Below are positions 30,472-39,326 of a stretch of DNA of 64,000 nucleotides, in pieces. Numbering within the stretch: the first letter of the stretch is position 1; each line of letters starts with the position of its first letter. The position numbers and the translations under genes are program-made. Below the pieces are notes generated by a model. It had not been told where the DNA came from. It did no database searches and saw nothing but the letters and a program-made list of their open reading frames with translations. The DNA is from Tetragenococcus koreensis (lineage in GTDB: Bacteria; Bacillota; Bacilli; Lactobacillales; Enterococcaceae): NCBI RefSeq assembly GCF_003795145.1, contig NZ_CP027786.1, forward strand, positions 806,001 through 870,000. Reading direction: 5' to 3'.

Positions 30472-31575
30472 TTACAAATTCGTTGCGTCAATTTCATTTA
30501 AAACTGTTTCTGGCGTAGCTGTTGGAATAGTGATATGTCCCATTTTTCGGTTATTCACTGTTCTTTTTTTACCGTAATAATAAAAATTCCAATCCGACTT
30601 TTCTGGAATTAATCTTACGCTGGTATTTAAAGCTTCCCCTAAAATATTGACCGTTACCGCTTTACTAAATAACTGGACCTCTCCTAAAGGCCAGCCGCAA
30701 ATTCCTCGAATATGGGCATCAAATTGACTCATACTACAAACATCAATCGAATAGTTTCCAGTACTATGAGGCCGTGGTGTCAATTTAGTCACATAAATAC
30801 TCCCTGATTCAGTTAGCCCCATTTCAATTGCCAAGATTCCTTGCAAAGCCAAAGTTTCGCCAATTTGTAATCCAATACGTTTTACTTCTTCAGCTACGTC
30901 ACCGGCTACATCAGCTCCTGCAATGGTTTCAAATAAAATTGTGTCACGATGAATATTTTCTACCACAGGAAACGTCGTATATTCTTGACCGTTTCCCGCA
31001 ACGAGGACCGATAATTCCTTTTCATAGGGAATCAATGCTTCCAACACGCAAGTCCCTTCTCTAAGCAAACTCATTGAAGGAGCTAAATCAGACATCGTAT
31101 GTAAAATATATTGTTGATCCATATCACGTGTGGTTTTTAACACACAGGGAAAGCCAATACTATCAATTGCTTCTTGAATATCAGTAGGACTAATAATCGT
31201 TTCATAAGGCGGGATAACAATATTATTTGTCTCTAAAAACGATTTTTCCAGCAATCGGTCTTGAGTGATTGCTAATAAATCGGTACCTTGAGGAACGTTA
31301 GCTGAATCAATCACAGCATTTAAACTTTCGACTCCGATTTTACTTGTTTCATAAGTGATAATATCACTTCGTTTTGCTAGTGCTTCTAAGGCAAGCACAT
31401 CATCGCAGTCAGCAATAATATGCCAGTCAGCTACTTGAGCTGTTGGACAATCACCTGCTGGATCCAAAACACCAACATGAAACCCCATATTTTTTGCACT
31501 GATTGTCATCATTTTGCCTAGCTGCCCACCGCCGACAATCCCAATTGTTCCACCTGGCATCAAAGGTCTGACCAA
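30472..31575 (-). CDS. purK: 5-(carboxyamino)imidazole ribonucleotide synthase
   Basis: An ATP-grasp enzyme that carboxylates aminoimidazole ribonucleotide using ATP and bicarbonate. Recognised by IGIVGGGQLGKMMTISAKNM at the N terminus and the late segment TKLTPRPHSTGNYSIDVC. I place the start at the TTG at 31575, preceded by GTAGGGAT, because it gives the usual short N terminus. The frame runs back to an ATG at 31626, but that codon has no ribosome-binding site and would add 17 residues not typical of the family. The partner gene purE is not in the window. Confidence 0.9.
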   Translation of the reverse strand: MVRPLMPGGTIGIVGGGQLGKMMTISAKNMGFHVGVLDPAGDCPTAQVADWHIIADCDDVLALEALAKRSDIITYETSKIGVESLNAVIDSANVPQGTDLLAITQDRLLEKSFLETNNIVIPPYETIISPTDIQEAIDSIGFPCVLKTTRDMDQQYILHTMSDLAPSMSLLREGTCVLEALIPYEKELSVLVAGNGQEYTTFPVVENIHRDTILFETIAGADVAGDVAEEVKRIGLQIGETLALQGILAIEMGLTESGSIYVTKLTPRPHSTGNYSIDVCSMSQFDAHIRGICGWPLGEVQLFSKAVTVNILGEALNTSVRLIPEKSDWNFYYYGKKRTVNNRKMGHITIPTATPETVLNEIDATNL

Positions 31576-31769
31576 GTTGATCCCTACTTTCCATAATTGA
31601 TTCGCTTCTACTTTTAAATGATACATTGAAAATCAGATAGCCGCAAGGGTTCTTCCAGTAGTTAAGAAAAAATTTTTATCTGAAAATAAAAAAACTAGCA
31701 TAAAAGGATTCAGCAATGATAATTTTTACGAGCAGCTGCTAAATTTTGGTATTTATTGCTTTCTTAACC

Positions 31770-31808
31770 ATAAATAACCAGCTAAACATCATCTCTGCTT
31801 AGCTGGTT
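31770..31808 (-). terminator. terminator-like hairpin after xpt
   Basis: AACCAGCTAA (31776-31785) and TTAGCTGGTT (31799-31808) make a perfect 10-bp stem downstream of xpt; the following minus-strand bases are AT-rich (TTATTTATGG) but not a clean T run. Confidence 0.6.
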
Positions 31809-31850
31809 AGGCAAAATTTCTTCTTACCATAAAAGATTTGTCATTTAAAA

Positions 31851-32453
<603 letters not shown>

Positions 32454-32480
32454 TTAAAAAAAGCACCTTTTTTGAACGAG

Positions 32481-32513
32481 GCAAAAAAGTGTGCAAAGAG
32501 GCACATTTTTTAC
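32481..32513 (-). terminator. expression-platform terminator of the xpt purine riboswitch
   Basis: Minus-strand TGTGC and GCACA pair, extended across one mismatch by AAAAA/TTTTTT, directly after the aptamer. Ligand binding would favour this terminator. Confidence 0.75.
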
Positions 32514-32576
32514 TTATAGTCCAATATTTACGGTATCGGGTAGAAACAGCCGACCAATTACGACTATATATAAGCG
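32511..32576 (-). ncRNA. purine (guanine-type) riboswitch aptamer
   Basis: The minus strand has the invariant junction TTTCTACC, then a P3 hairpin with loop CCGTAAA, then GACTAT closing P1 (CTTATA/TATAAG). The C in GACTAT corresponds to the ligand-pairing C74, so guanine/xanthine-type ligands are expected rather than adenine. The P2 arm is unusually short (about GTCG/CGGC with an 8-base loop containing GG). It sits in the leader of xpt. Confidence 0.88.
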
Positions 32577-32592
32577 TGAAGTACTTACCAAC

Positions 32593-32621
32593 ATTATGCC
32601 TGTGGACAGGACAAATTACAA
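32593..32621 (-). promoter_or_regulatory. promoter of xpt
   Basis: TTGTAA and CATAAT are exactly 17 bases apart on the minus strand, about 17 bases upstream of the riboswitch aptamer. Confidence 0.7.
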
Positions 32622-32696
32622 GTACTGCTAAACTATTTTCTGGTAAAATCTAAAAAAATAATAGAACATTTGATTTTATTATGAATTCATTTCGAC

Positions 32697-32746
32697 AAAA
32701 AGCACCGTCTTTGCTTTTTATCTCTACAAGCAAAAACGGTGTTTTT
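32697..32746 (-). terminator. terminator of the CstA-family gene
   Basis: CACCGTCTTTGCTT (32703-32716) and AAGCAAAAACGGTG (32728-32741) form a 14-bp stem with one mismatch, flanked by A and T runs, about 40 bases after the stop codon. Confidence 0.88.
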
Positions 32747-32782
32747 AATTCTAGGGACTACTCGAATGATTCAATTAGTCTT

Positions 32783-34282
32783 TTATCTGCCAAGCTCAGA
32801 GGCTTCTTCGTTTTTAGCAAGGGTTTGGATTGGCCACTGGTCATTTAATAACTGACTATTCGGTTCAAGAGAAGATTTTTGTTTAAGTCCAGTCATCCAG
32901 AATACCCAGAGTATGCCTAGTGACAAAACAGCTCCTAGAATATAAGAAAGTGGTGTGAGCCCCATTTGTAAGCCGATCGGTTCACTGAGGATATAAACTA
33001 TACAAGCATATAACATGAAACTTCCTGGAACCAACGTCACAAAATAATTTCTTCCTTTTAAAAAGAGATAACGAGTGGATACTAGCAAAGCAATGACGGC
33101 AGTTACTTGGTTGGCCCAGTTAAAATAGCGCCATAAAATGTTGAAGTCAATTTGCGTAAGGACAAAAGAAATAAGAAATAGTGGGATCGCAACCAGTAAA
33201 ATCTTTTTGATTTTATCTTGCTTCATTCCAATGTAATCAGCTAAAATAGTCCGGCAACTTCTGAATGCCGACAAACCTGAAGATATTGGCAACACAATCA
33301 CACCAACAATTGCCACCATACCAAAAACATTTCCTAGCAACATAATTGAAACTTCATTTACAACAGCAGAAGGCGTACCAGCATTGATCATACCACTTAA
33401 TGTTTGTCCGTCAAACAATGTCATGGAAGCTGCTGCCCAGATCATGGCGATCACTCCTTCACCCACCATCATACCGTAAAAAGTAAAACGTCCTTCTCGT
33501 TCATTCTCAGTGGTTCGTGAAACCATAGGTGCCTGTGTCGCATGAAATCCAGACAAAGCGCCACATGAAATCGTAAAGAACAGAGCTGGGAAAATAGCTG
33601 TTCCTTCTGGGTTAAAATTACGCAATGTTTGTGGAGTCAGATTAGGAATACTGTAACCGCTAAATAATAAGCTTCCACCTATCGCAATAGTACTGATAAT
33701 CAAAATAGCACCAAAAATAGGGTATACCTTACCCAATGCCTTATCAATCGGCAAAACTGTTGAAATCAAATAATAGATGAATATAAGTACGGTAATGATG
33801 CCAACTGTCATCCAACTTGGCGTGATACTTGAAATGAGGTTTGCAGGTGAGGTAACAAAAACCGTTGCTACAAGTAATAAAAGCAGCATTGCGAATATAT
33901 TCACGATATGTTTGACTGGCTTGCCTAAATACTTACTAGCTAACTCTGGTAAATGTGCACCATTATTCCGTAATGAAATCATCCCTAACATATAATCGTG
34001 TACGCCACCAGCAAAAATACATCCCAATACAATCCATAAATAGGCAACCGGACCATAAAGAGCGCCCATAATCGGACCAAAAATAGGGCCTGTTCCTGCA
34101 ATATTTAATAATTCAATAATTGCATTTTTAGATTTTGACATAGGTACGAAATCATAACCATCTTGTAACGCCTTGGCTGGAGTTACACGGTCAGGTTTGA
34201 TTTGAAAGTTCTTTTCTATATAAGAACCATAAAATACGTAACCAAGAATTAATAACCCTATTCCACCTAATAATGTTATCAT
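32783..34282 (-). CDS. CstA/BtsT-family carbon starvation membrane transporter
   Basis: A 499-residue protein with around a dozen hydrophobic segments and the CstA signatures IAGTGPIFGPIMGALYGPVA, FAGGVHDYMLG and CGALSGFHATQAPM. Family members import pyruvate (BtsT) or peptides (CstA); the shorter length compared with about 700 in E. coli is the usual form in Firmicutes. The next genes upstream encode a LytTR response regulator and LytS-type kinase, mirroring the BtsS/BtsR-BtsT arrangement, so I infer that they control this gene. A perfect -10 (TATAAT) with a poor -35 and an overlapping cre-like site lie before the start. Confidence 0.88.
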   Translation of the reverse strand: MITLLGGIGLLILGYVFYGSYIEKNFQIKPDRVTPAKALQDGYDFVPMSKSKNAIIELLNIAGTGPIFGPIMGALYGPVAYLWIVLGCIFAGGVHDYMLGMISLRNNGAHLPELASKYLGKPVKHIVNIFAMLLLLLVATVFVTSPANLISSITPSWMTVGIITVLIFIYYLISTVLPIDKALGKVYPIFGAILIISTIAIGGSLLFSGYSIPNLTPQTLRNFNPEGTAIFPALFFTISCGALSGFHATQAPMVSRTTENEREGRFTFYGMMVGEGVIAMIWAAASMTLFDGQTLSGMINAGTPSAVVNEVSIMLLGNVFGMVAIVGVIVLPISSGLSAFRSCRTILADYIGMKQDKIKKILLVAIPLFLISFVLTQIDFNILWRYFNWANQVTAVIALLVSTRYLFLKGRNYFVTLVPGSFMLYACIVYILSEPIGLQMGLTPLSYILGAVLSLGILWVFWMTGLKQKSSLEPNSQLLNDQWPIQTLAKNEEASELGR

Positions 34283-34308
34283 TTGTTTCCCTCCTTGTTT
34301 GTTTCATA

Positions 34309-34349
34309 AGTTAATTATAAATAATGAAAGAGAAAATAAATCGTTTTCA
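34309..34349 (-). promoter_or_regulatory. promoter with overlapping candidate cre site before the CstA-family gene
   Basis: A TATAAT box is followed (upstream) by no recognisable -35, typical of an activator-dependent promoter. TGAAAACGATTTAT at 34336-34349 (minus strand) matches the catabolite-response consensus TGWAANCGNTNWCA at 12 of 14 positions and covers the -35 zone, so CcpA could block it when sugar is plentiful. Confidence 0.5.
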
Positions 34350-34439
34350 TTTTGAAATAGCAAAAAAACAAGCTGACATGCATGCCCGTTTTTCCCAAAT
34401 GCATCTTAATTGTTTTTCATTACACAAATAAAAATTAAA

Positions 34440-35165
34440 TCATAAGCCTACTTTTTCTTTAAACCTTTTTATATAAGAACGACTTACTGGAACTTTTAAT
34501 CCGTCTGCAATTGTCAATTGGTAGGTATGATTAAACCAAGGTTGAATTTCTTTAATCGCATCTATTTTAACGATGAAAGAACGATGGACACGCATAAAAG
34601 CTTGTTGACCCAATTTTTGTTCCCAATAAGTCAAGGGCACTTGCGTATGGTATACCTTTTCCTTGGTATACACCTTTGTTTCGCCTTTTGAAACCTCCAT
34701 TGCCAAAATATCAGACATATTTACCATAATAATTCGATCTTGATCCTGGATGGGAACGCTCTTTCTTACTAAAGACTGTGTTTCTTCCTGCAATGCATTA
34801 TCGTCATTAGAACGAGCCTGGACTCGTCGCACCGCTTCTTGTACTCGTTCTAATTCAAACGGTTTTAGAATATAGTCTCTAGCATTTTTTTCGAAAGCTT
34901 CAATCGCGTATTCATCATAGGCTGTGGCAAAAACAAATTCTGGAGGATGAGGCATCTTGGCGATTTTGTCTGCTAAATCTAAACCTGACTCATTTGTCAA
35001 TTGAATATCTAAAAATGCTAGGTCAATGGACTCAGTAAGTAGAATTTCCAAAGCTTCTTGAATAGTACTGGCTTCAATAATTAAAGAAACTCCTTCACAT
35101 TGATTCAACAAATATTTTAATTCATTACGAGCTAACGCTTCATCATCTACTATTAAAACATCCAT
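34440..35165 (-). CDS. LytTR-family response regulator
   Basis: A 241-residue regulator with an N-terminal receiver domain (MDVLIVDDEALARNELKYLL; phospho-acceptor Asp in LAFLDIQL; conserved Lys in YILKPFE) and a C-terminal LytTR DNA-binding domain (residues about 135-241, with FMRVHRSFIVKIDAIKEI). It begins immediately after the kinase stop codon, so the pair is coupled. In relatives LytTR regulators bind direct repeats upstream of lrgAB, cidA, pftAB or btsT; the CstA-type gene next door is the likely target. Confidence 0.92.
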   Translation of the reverse strand: MDVLIVDDEALARNELKYLLNQCEGVSLIIEASTIQEALEILLTESIDLAFLDIQLTNESGLDLADKIAKMPHPPEFVFATAYDEYAIEAFEKNARDYILKPFELERVQEAVRRVQARSNDDNALQEETQSLVRKSVPIQDQDRIIMVNMSDILAMEVSKGETKVYTKEKVYHTQVPLTYWEQKLGQQAFMRVHRSFIVKIDAIKEIQPWFNHTYQLTIADGLKVPVSRSYIKRFKEKVGL

Positions 35166-36914
35166 TCAATCACTCTCCTTTTTTATAGGGATGAAACAAG
35201 ATATACAGGTTCCTTCATTGGTTGAGTCAAAAGAAAGCATTGCTTCTTCTCCAAACAAACTTTCTAGCCGCCGGTTTAAGTTCTCTAAAGCAGAACCTGT
35301 TCCTTTATTTGAAGGGACAACTTCTTTCCCTACTCGTTTTGCAATATCCGCAGGCAAACCTACCCCATTATCTTCTACCTGGATAAGTGCTTGGTTTTCT
35401 TTTTCTACAATCCGTATCCAAACATGATTATTTTCTTGTCGGGTGTCAAAAGCATGTTTAAAAGCATTTTCAACTAAAATTTGTACTATAAATGGTGGAA
35501 CAGCGATTGTTTTTAGCTTTTCTTCTACAGAAAAATGAATGGTAAAGCGCCCAGGAAATCGCGCTTGTTCTAAAAGCTGATAAGCTTTTACTTGTTCAAG
35601 TTCTTTTTCAAGAGAGATCAGATTTTTACGAGCTCCCTGTAGATTTGAGCGGAAGAACTGGCTTAAGCGGAGCAATAATTTTCTCGCCTGTTCACTATCC
35701 ACACGTATCAATGCCGAGATAGTATTAATCGCATTAAAAAAGAAATGCGGATTCACTTGTGCTTGCAGCGATTTGATCTCAGCATCTTGGAGGAGCCTGG
35801 CATGCACTTCTGCTTCGCCTAGTTCAATTTGACTGGAAAAAATATTTCCCAACCCTTCAGCTAACTGTCGTTCAACAAATGTTAGTTCATCAGCATTAGT
35901 AAAATACAACTTCAACGTACCAATGACCCCTTTTGTAGTCTTTAAAGGAATCACAATCGCCGCTTCAAGTGGACAACCTGGCACGTCACAACCAATTTCT
36001 TCATGAGAGTGCGCTTCTTTGACTTCTCCGGTATGTAACACATCATGTGACAAATCCGTAATTATTTCATGAGAAGGTCGATGATGATCGCTTCCCGACC
36101 CAACATGCGTGAGGATCTGTTCTTTATCAGTGATACTTACAGCAGAAACTTTCATAAATTTCTTAATGATTTCAGCAGCTTTCTTACAAGATTGTTCAGC
36201 TAAACCTGCACGGAAATAAGGAAGCGTTGCATTAGCTAGCTTTAAAACATCATGTGTTTGTATCGCTCGTGCTTGCATTTCTTGCTTTTGAGCAGCATGA
36301 ATAATGGACAAAAAAACTGCTACACCCAAGCTATTAATTAGTGTCATAGGTAGAATAATAAATTGAACTAACTGCCAAGCCTCTGGCAATGAACTGCTAA
36401 ACAAAAGAATACAAGCCATCTGAATCATTTCCACTACAGCTCCCATTATGCCGCCTTGGATCGGTGAAGGAAAACTTTCTTTTTTTATAAACTTTTGTCC
36501 GTATAACCCGGCAACGAGTCCAATCAATAAAGAAGAAAATACATAGACCTGCGGATCAATACCTCCTTGGCTGAAACGAATAATCCCTGAAATTACGCCA
36601 ACCGAAATGCCGACAATAGGTCCACCAACTAATCCAGATATTCCAATAGTCAGCGTACGAGTATTTGCCAGCGAAGCCTCATCAGAAAGCGCTGTTAATG
36701 AAGCGTTTGAAATAATCTGCCCTGGTAAAATTTCAACACCGTTAAAATTGGAAATGGTCGCAAACAAAGCGAAAATCAGAACCAATAGCCCTTGTGTTGA
36801 CCACTTTCTACGATAAGCCAATCTTTGTTTAAAGACTGAGATGTTCAACAGCAAATAAGCAATTAAAATAATGAGCCCTACACGTTCGAGCAATAAAATA
36901 AATAATGAAACCAT
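35166..36914 (-). CDS. LytS/BtsS-type sensor histidine kinase
   Basis: A 582-residue membrane sensor. The N-terminal 200 residues hold the 5TM-5TMR_LYT sensor region (GQIISNASLTALSDEASLANTRT gives part of its conserved loop, here split as SNASLTALSDEA and ANTRTLTIGISG). A GAF-like domain follows (residues about 225-360), then the His-kinase phosphorylation box QVNPHFFFNAINTISALIR and an ATPase domain with ENAFKHAF and EDNGVGLP. Relatives sense extracellular pyruvate (BtsS, LytS). It lies directly upstream of its regulator gene and has its own promoter. Confidence 0.92.
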   Translation of the reverse strand: MVSLFILLLERVGLIILIAYLLLNISVFKQRLAYRRKWSTQGLLVLIFALFATISNFNGVEILPGQIISNASLTALSDEASLANTRTLTIGISGLVGGPIVGISVGVISGIIRFSQGGIDPQVYVFSSLLIGLVAGLYGQKFIKKESFPSPIQGGIMGAVVEMIQMACILLFSSSLPEAWQLVQFIILPMTLINSLGVAVFLSIIHAAQKQEMQARAIQTHDVLKLANATLPYFRAGLAEQSCKKAAEIIKKFMKVSAVSITDKEQILTHVGSGSDHHRPSHEIITDLSHDVLHTGEVKEAHSHEEIGCDVPGCPLEAAIVIPLKTTKGVIGTLKLYFTNADELTFVERQLAEGLGNIFSSQIELGEAEVHARLLQDAEIKSLQAQVNPHFFFNAINTISALIRVDSEQARKLLLRLSQFFRSNLQGARKNLISLEKELEQVKAYQLLEQARFPGRFTIHFSVEEKLKTIAVPPFIVQILVENAFKHAFDTRQENNHVWIRIVEKENQALIQVEDNGVGLPADIAKRVGKEVVPSNKGTGSALENLNRRLESLFGEEAMLSFDSTNEGTCISCFIPIKKESD

Positions 36915-36948
36915 TTTTCTCTCCTTTTTACTCTTTCAACTATCTTTA

Positions 36949-36977
36949 ATTATAGTGCTTCAGGATAGTCACGTCCA
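36949..36977 (-). promoter_or_regulatory. promoter of the LytS/LytTR genes
   Basis: TGGACG and a perfect TATAAT are 17 bases apart on the minus strand, about 35 bases before the kinase start. A 7-bp palindrome, TTAGGCT-TTT-AGCCTAA (36985-37001), lies just upstream. Confidence 0.6.
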
Positions 36978-37144
36978 TGTTAGTTTAGGCTTTTAGCCTA
37001 ATTTATTGATTAAAATTGAAAACCGAGCAAATGTTTCACTACAAACTTGTAAACAATCTATTTTTTATTTATAACATTTGTCAAAAAATAATTTCTAGCA
37101 GACTTTTTCGCCTAATAAAAATAGCTCGCCAACCTCTAAAATAC

Positions 37145-37181
37145 TAAAAAACACCTTTTTGTATAAAACAAAAAAGTGTTT
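37145..37181 (-). terminator. terminator after the TIM-barrel gene
   Basis: AACACCTTTTTGT and ACAAAAAAGTGTT pair with one mismatch around a 4-base loop, with T run following on the minus strand. Confidence 0.8.
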
Positions 37182-37205
37182 ATCAACTGTTTATTAACTA
37201 CAATA

Positions 37206-37898
37206 TCAATGCAACTCTTTATATTTATCAAGCTCTTGTTGCCGATAAAGGTCCATTTTTTTACTAAACAGCTCGCCATTAGAAGGCGGCGTATAAGTAA
37301 TCGCATTGGCACCAGCTTGTATTGTTGCACGAATACTCTTATCAGTGGGACCGCCAGTAGCAATAATAGGTAGTTCTGGGTACATTTTACGAAAATAAGC
37401 CACAACTTCAGGTGTTTCTTCACCTGCGCTAATATTGATGATTTTCACACCGTACTCCAATTTTTCTTCAATTAACGAATAGGCACTTGTGACCGTGCTA
37501 ATAACTGGAATATCAACTACTTTACCTACTTCCCGGACTGTCTCAACAGGTGTTGGTCCATTTAAAACTACGCCAATTGAACCTTGTGCCTCAGCAAAAA
37601 GGCTCATATAAATCGCTCTAGAACCTTGCGTCAAGCCCCCACCTACCCCGGAAAAAACTGGGATATCAGCTGCTTCAATAATGCTTTTGGTAATCGCCGG
37701 ATGCGGTGTAAATGGATAAACCGCAATAACGGCATTAGCGTTGGTATTGCGAATGATCGCAATATCTGTAGTATAAATGATTGAGCGGATTTTTTTACCG
37801 AAAATGATAATACCACTTGCTTCTTGGATCGCTTCAGGTACTTTGACGATATCTTTTCTTAATTCGGTAGTGATATTTGGTATAAATTGATCACTCAT
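37206..37898 (-). CDS. Predicted TIM-barrel protein of unknown function ('hydrolase' family of streptococci/enterococci)
   Basis: A 230-residue cytosolic protein starting MSDQFIPNITTELRKDIVKV. Alternating strand/helix segments ending in small Gly-rich loops (FSGVGGGLTQGSRA, ISAGEETPE, IATGGPTDKSIRATIQAGAN) point to a phosphate-binding (beta/alpha)8 barrel. Near-identical proteins are common in lactic acid bacteria, usually labelled hydrolase without experimental support. No pathway can be assigned from context; the neighbours are cell-wall enzymes downstream of a separate promoter region. Confidence 0.7.
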   Translation of the reverse strand: MSDQFIPNITTELRKDIVKVPEAIQEASGIIIFGKKIRSIIYTTDIAIIRNTNANAVIAVYPFTPHPAITKSIIEAADIPVFSGVGGGLTQGSRAIYMSLFAEAQGSIGVVLNGPTPVETVREVGKVVDIPVISTVTSAYSLIEEKLEYGVKIINISAGEETPEVVAYFRKMYPELPIIATGGPTDKSIRATIQAGANAITYTPPSNGELFSKKMDLYRQQELDKYKELH

Positions 37899-37913
37899 TT
37901 TAAATCAGCTCCT

Positions 37914-38522
37914 CTAATCATATTGATCTAACTGATAATTTTCAATAACCTCTTTTACTTTATCTGCATAGCCAGGGTCAGTTGCATAACCTGCTTCTTG
38001 TAATGCTTCTGCAGCTTGTTCATAATTTTGTGCGGTTAACACCTCTTCATATTTTTGCGGATTCCAATCAACGCCATTTACAAATAGCATCGTATGGTCA
38101 TCCATAGATTCTTCCCAAGAGTTATAGACACGGAAATCACCTTTAATTGTTATCCACTGTTCGTTTACGTATTCTTTGGTTTCAAGGTTTACTTTATCTT
38201 GATCACCATAAGCCTTGATACCAAACAAGTTATTGTATTCATGCGCTAATTGGCTAGTCCCCCAATTGGATTCAAGGATGGCTTGACCAATAATCACACT
38301 AGGAAGTATTCCATAACCTTCTTGTAATTCTTCCGCATGCGGAAGTAGGCGGTCAATAAATTCTTGTTTAGTCATATTTTCATCTTCCTGGCGTGCAAGC
38401 GGGCTATTGTTGCCTACAGGATCAGTTAAACTCATCAAAGAAAAGACAAATCCTACTAAAATCAAGAGAAAGCCGACAATGATTGCGGGCATCTTCAGTT
38501 GTTTTTTCTTTTTTCTTGCCAT
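37914..38522 (-). CDS. Membrane-anchored glucosaminidase (GH73 / LytG-FlgJ type)
   Basis: A 202-residue protein: a positively charged N terminus with one membrane segment (PAIIVGFLLILVGFVFSLMS), then a glucosaminidase domain with the catalytic Glu in IGQAILESNWGTSQLA and the downstream NNLFGIKAYG and VYNSWEESMDDHTMLF motifs. It cleaves N-acetylglucosamine bonds in peptidoglycan outside the membrane. Start at 38522 is supported by TAGGATG; an in-frame ATG at 38540 is an alternative that would overlap the carboxypeptidase gene. It is paired with an M15 carboxypeptidase, so the two likely trim cell wall together. Confidence 0.9.
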   Translation of the reverse strand: MARKKKKQLKMPAIIVGFLLILVGFVFSLMSLTDPVGNNSPLARQEDENMTKQEFIDRLLPHAEELQEGYGILPSVIIGQAILESNWGTSQLAHEYNNLFGIKAYGDQDKVNLETKEYVNEQWITIKGDFRVYNSWEESMDDHTMLFVNGVDWNPQKYEEVLTAQNYEQAAEALQEAGYATDPGYADKVKEVIENYQLDQYD

Positions 38523-38529
38523 ATACATC

Positions 38530-39306
38530 CTACTTTTCATTTAATTGATCGAGGAATTCTTCCAACGTTAACTCGTGTTTTTCCATATATTTGGCATTTT
38601 CTTTTCCAACATAGCGAAAATGCCAAGGTTCATAATTAATCTTAGTATTTTCTTCTTTACCTTTTGGATAGCGTAGAATAAAACCATAATCACTTGCGTG
38701 TTCAGCTAACCATTTTGCGCTATCTTCCTTACCAAAATCTGCTTCTAAAATATTTTGTGGGTTAGATTGTTGCCAATTCTCATCTACAATATCCAAAGCT
38801 AAACCTGTGTGGTGTTCGCTATGCCCTGGTTCAGTCGATGTTTCTTTTGTTTTCTTCTTTGCTTGTTTTTCATCCATTCCTTGGTTTTCATATTGGGCAA
38901 CGCGTCCGTCAAAAACTTGCTCTTGGTAATTTACCGAACGGTAGGCAGAAATGATTACTAAAGGATACCCAGCTTTTTGAGCGGCTTCACTGAGCTGTTC
39001 ATAAGGTTCTACCACGCGCTTATCTAATTGCATATTTGTATTTGGGATATATGAAAGTTGTTCACTAGAGATCTCTTTTTCCAAAGGATTATCCGGGCCA
39101 ACCAGAACCAGCGACCAATCCTTAGATGAGACATCGGGTAGCTCGTCCTGTGCTTTTGGTTTTTCTTCAGAATCTGTTGCTGTTTTTTCAGCAACCACTT
39201 CTTGCTTATCGGGGTCTTCCACTTTTTTGGTTACAAATCGATTAATACTAACAATCAAGCCGATTCCAACAATACCTAACAAAATAATTTTTAAATGGCG
39301 CTTCAA
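38530..39306 (-). CDS. D-alanyl-D-alanine (or LD-) carboxypeptidase, peptidase M15B, LdcB/VanY-like
   Basis: A 258-residue exported enzyme with an N-terminal membrane anchor (residues 6-24) and a zinc peptidase domain. The zinc-ligand motifs are EPGHSEHHTGLALDI (SxHxxGxxxD) and EPWHFRYVG near the C terminus, and ISAYRSVNYQEQVF is also typical. The family removes the terminal D-alanine of stem peptides (VanY/DacY) or the L,D-bond residue (LdcB). A van-type resistance role is not suggested, because no van genes are near. The glucosaminidase gene begins at its end. Confidence 0.9.
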   Translation of the reverse strand: MKRHLKIILLGIVGIGLIVSINRFVTKKVEDPDKQEVVAEKTATDSEEKPKAQDELPDVSSKDWSLVLVGPDNPLEKEISSEQLSYIPNTNMQLDKRVVEPYEQLSEAAQKAGYPLVIISAYRSVNYQEQVFDGRVAQYENQGMDEKQAKKKTKETSTEPGHSEHHTGLALDIVDENWQQSNPQNILEADFGKEDSAKWLAEHASDYGFILRYPKGKEENTKINYEPWHFRYVGKENAKYMEKHELTLEEFLDQLNEK

Positions 39307-39326
39307 AAGAATCAGTCACCTCCTTG

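Noticed and set aside
34283-34439. LytTR direct-repeat binding site before the CstA-type gene
   Set aside because: Two similar GAAAACG blocks occur but their spacing (about 40 bases) and sequence do not fit the LytTR pattern.
38530-39306. VanY-type glycopeptide resistance gene
   Set aside because: The M15 domain alone is common in wall metabolism, and no other van gene is present.
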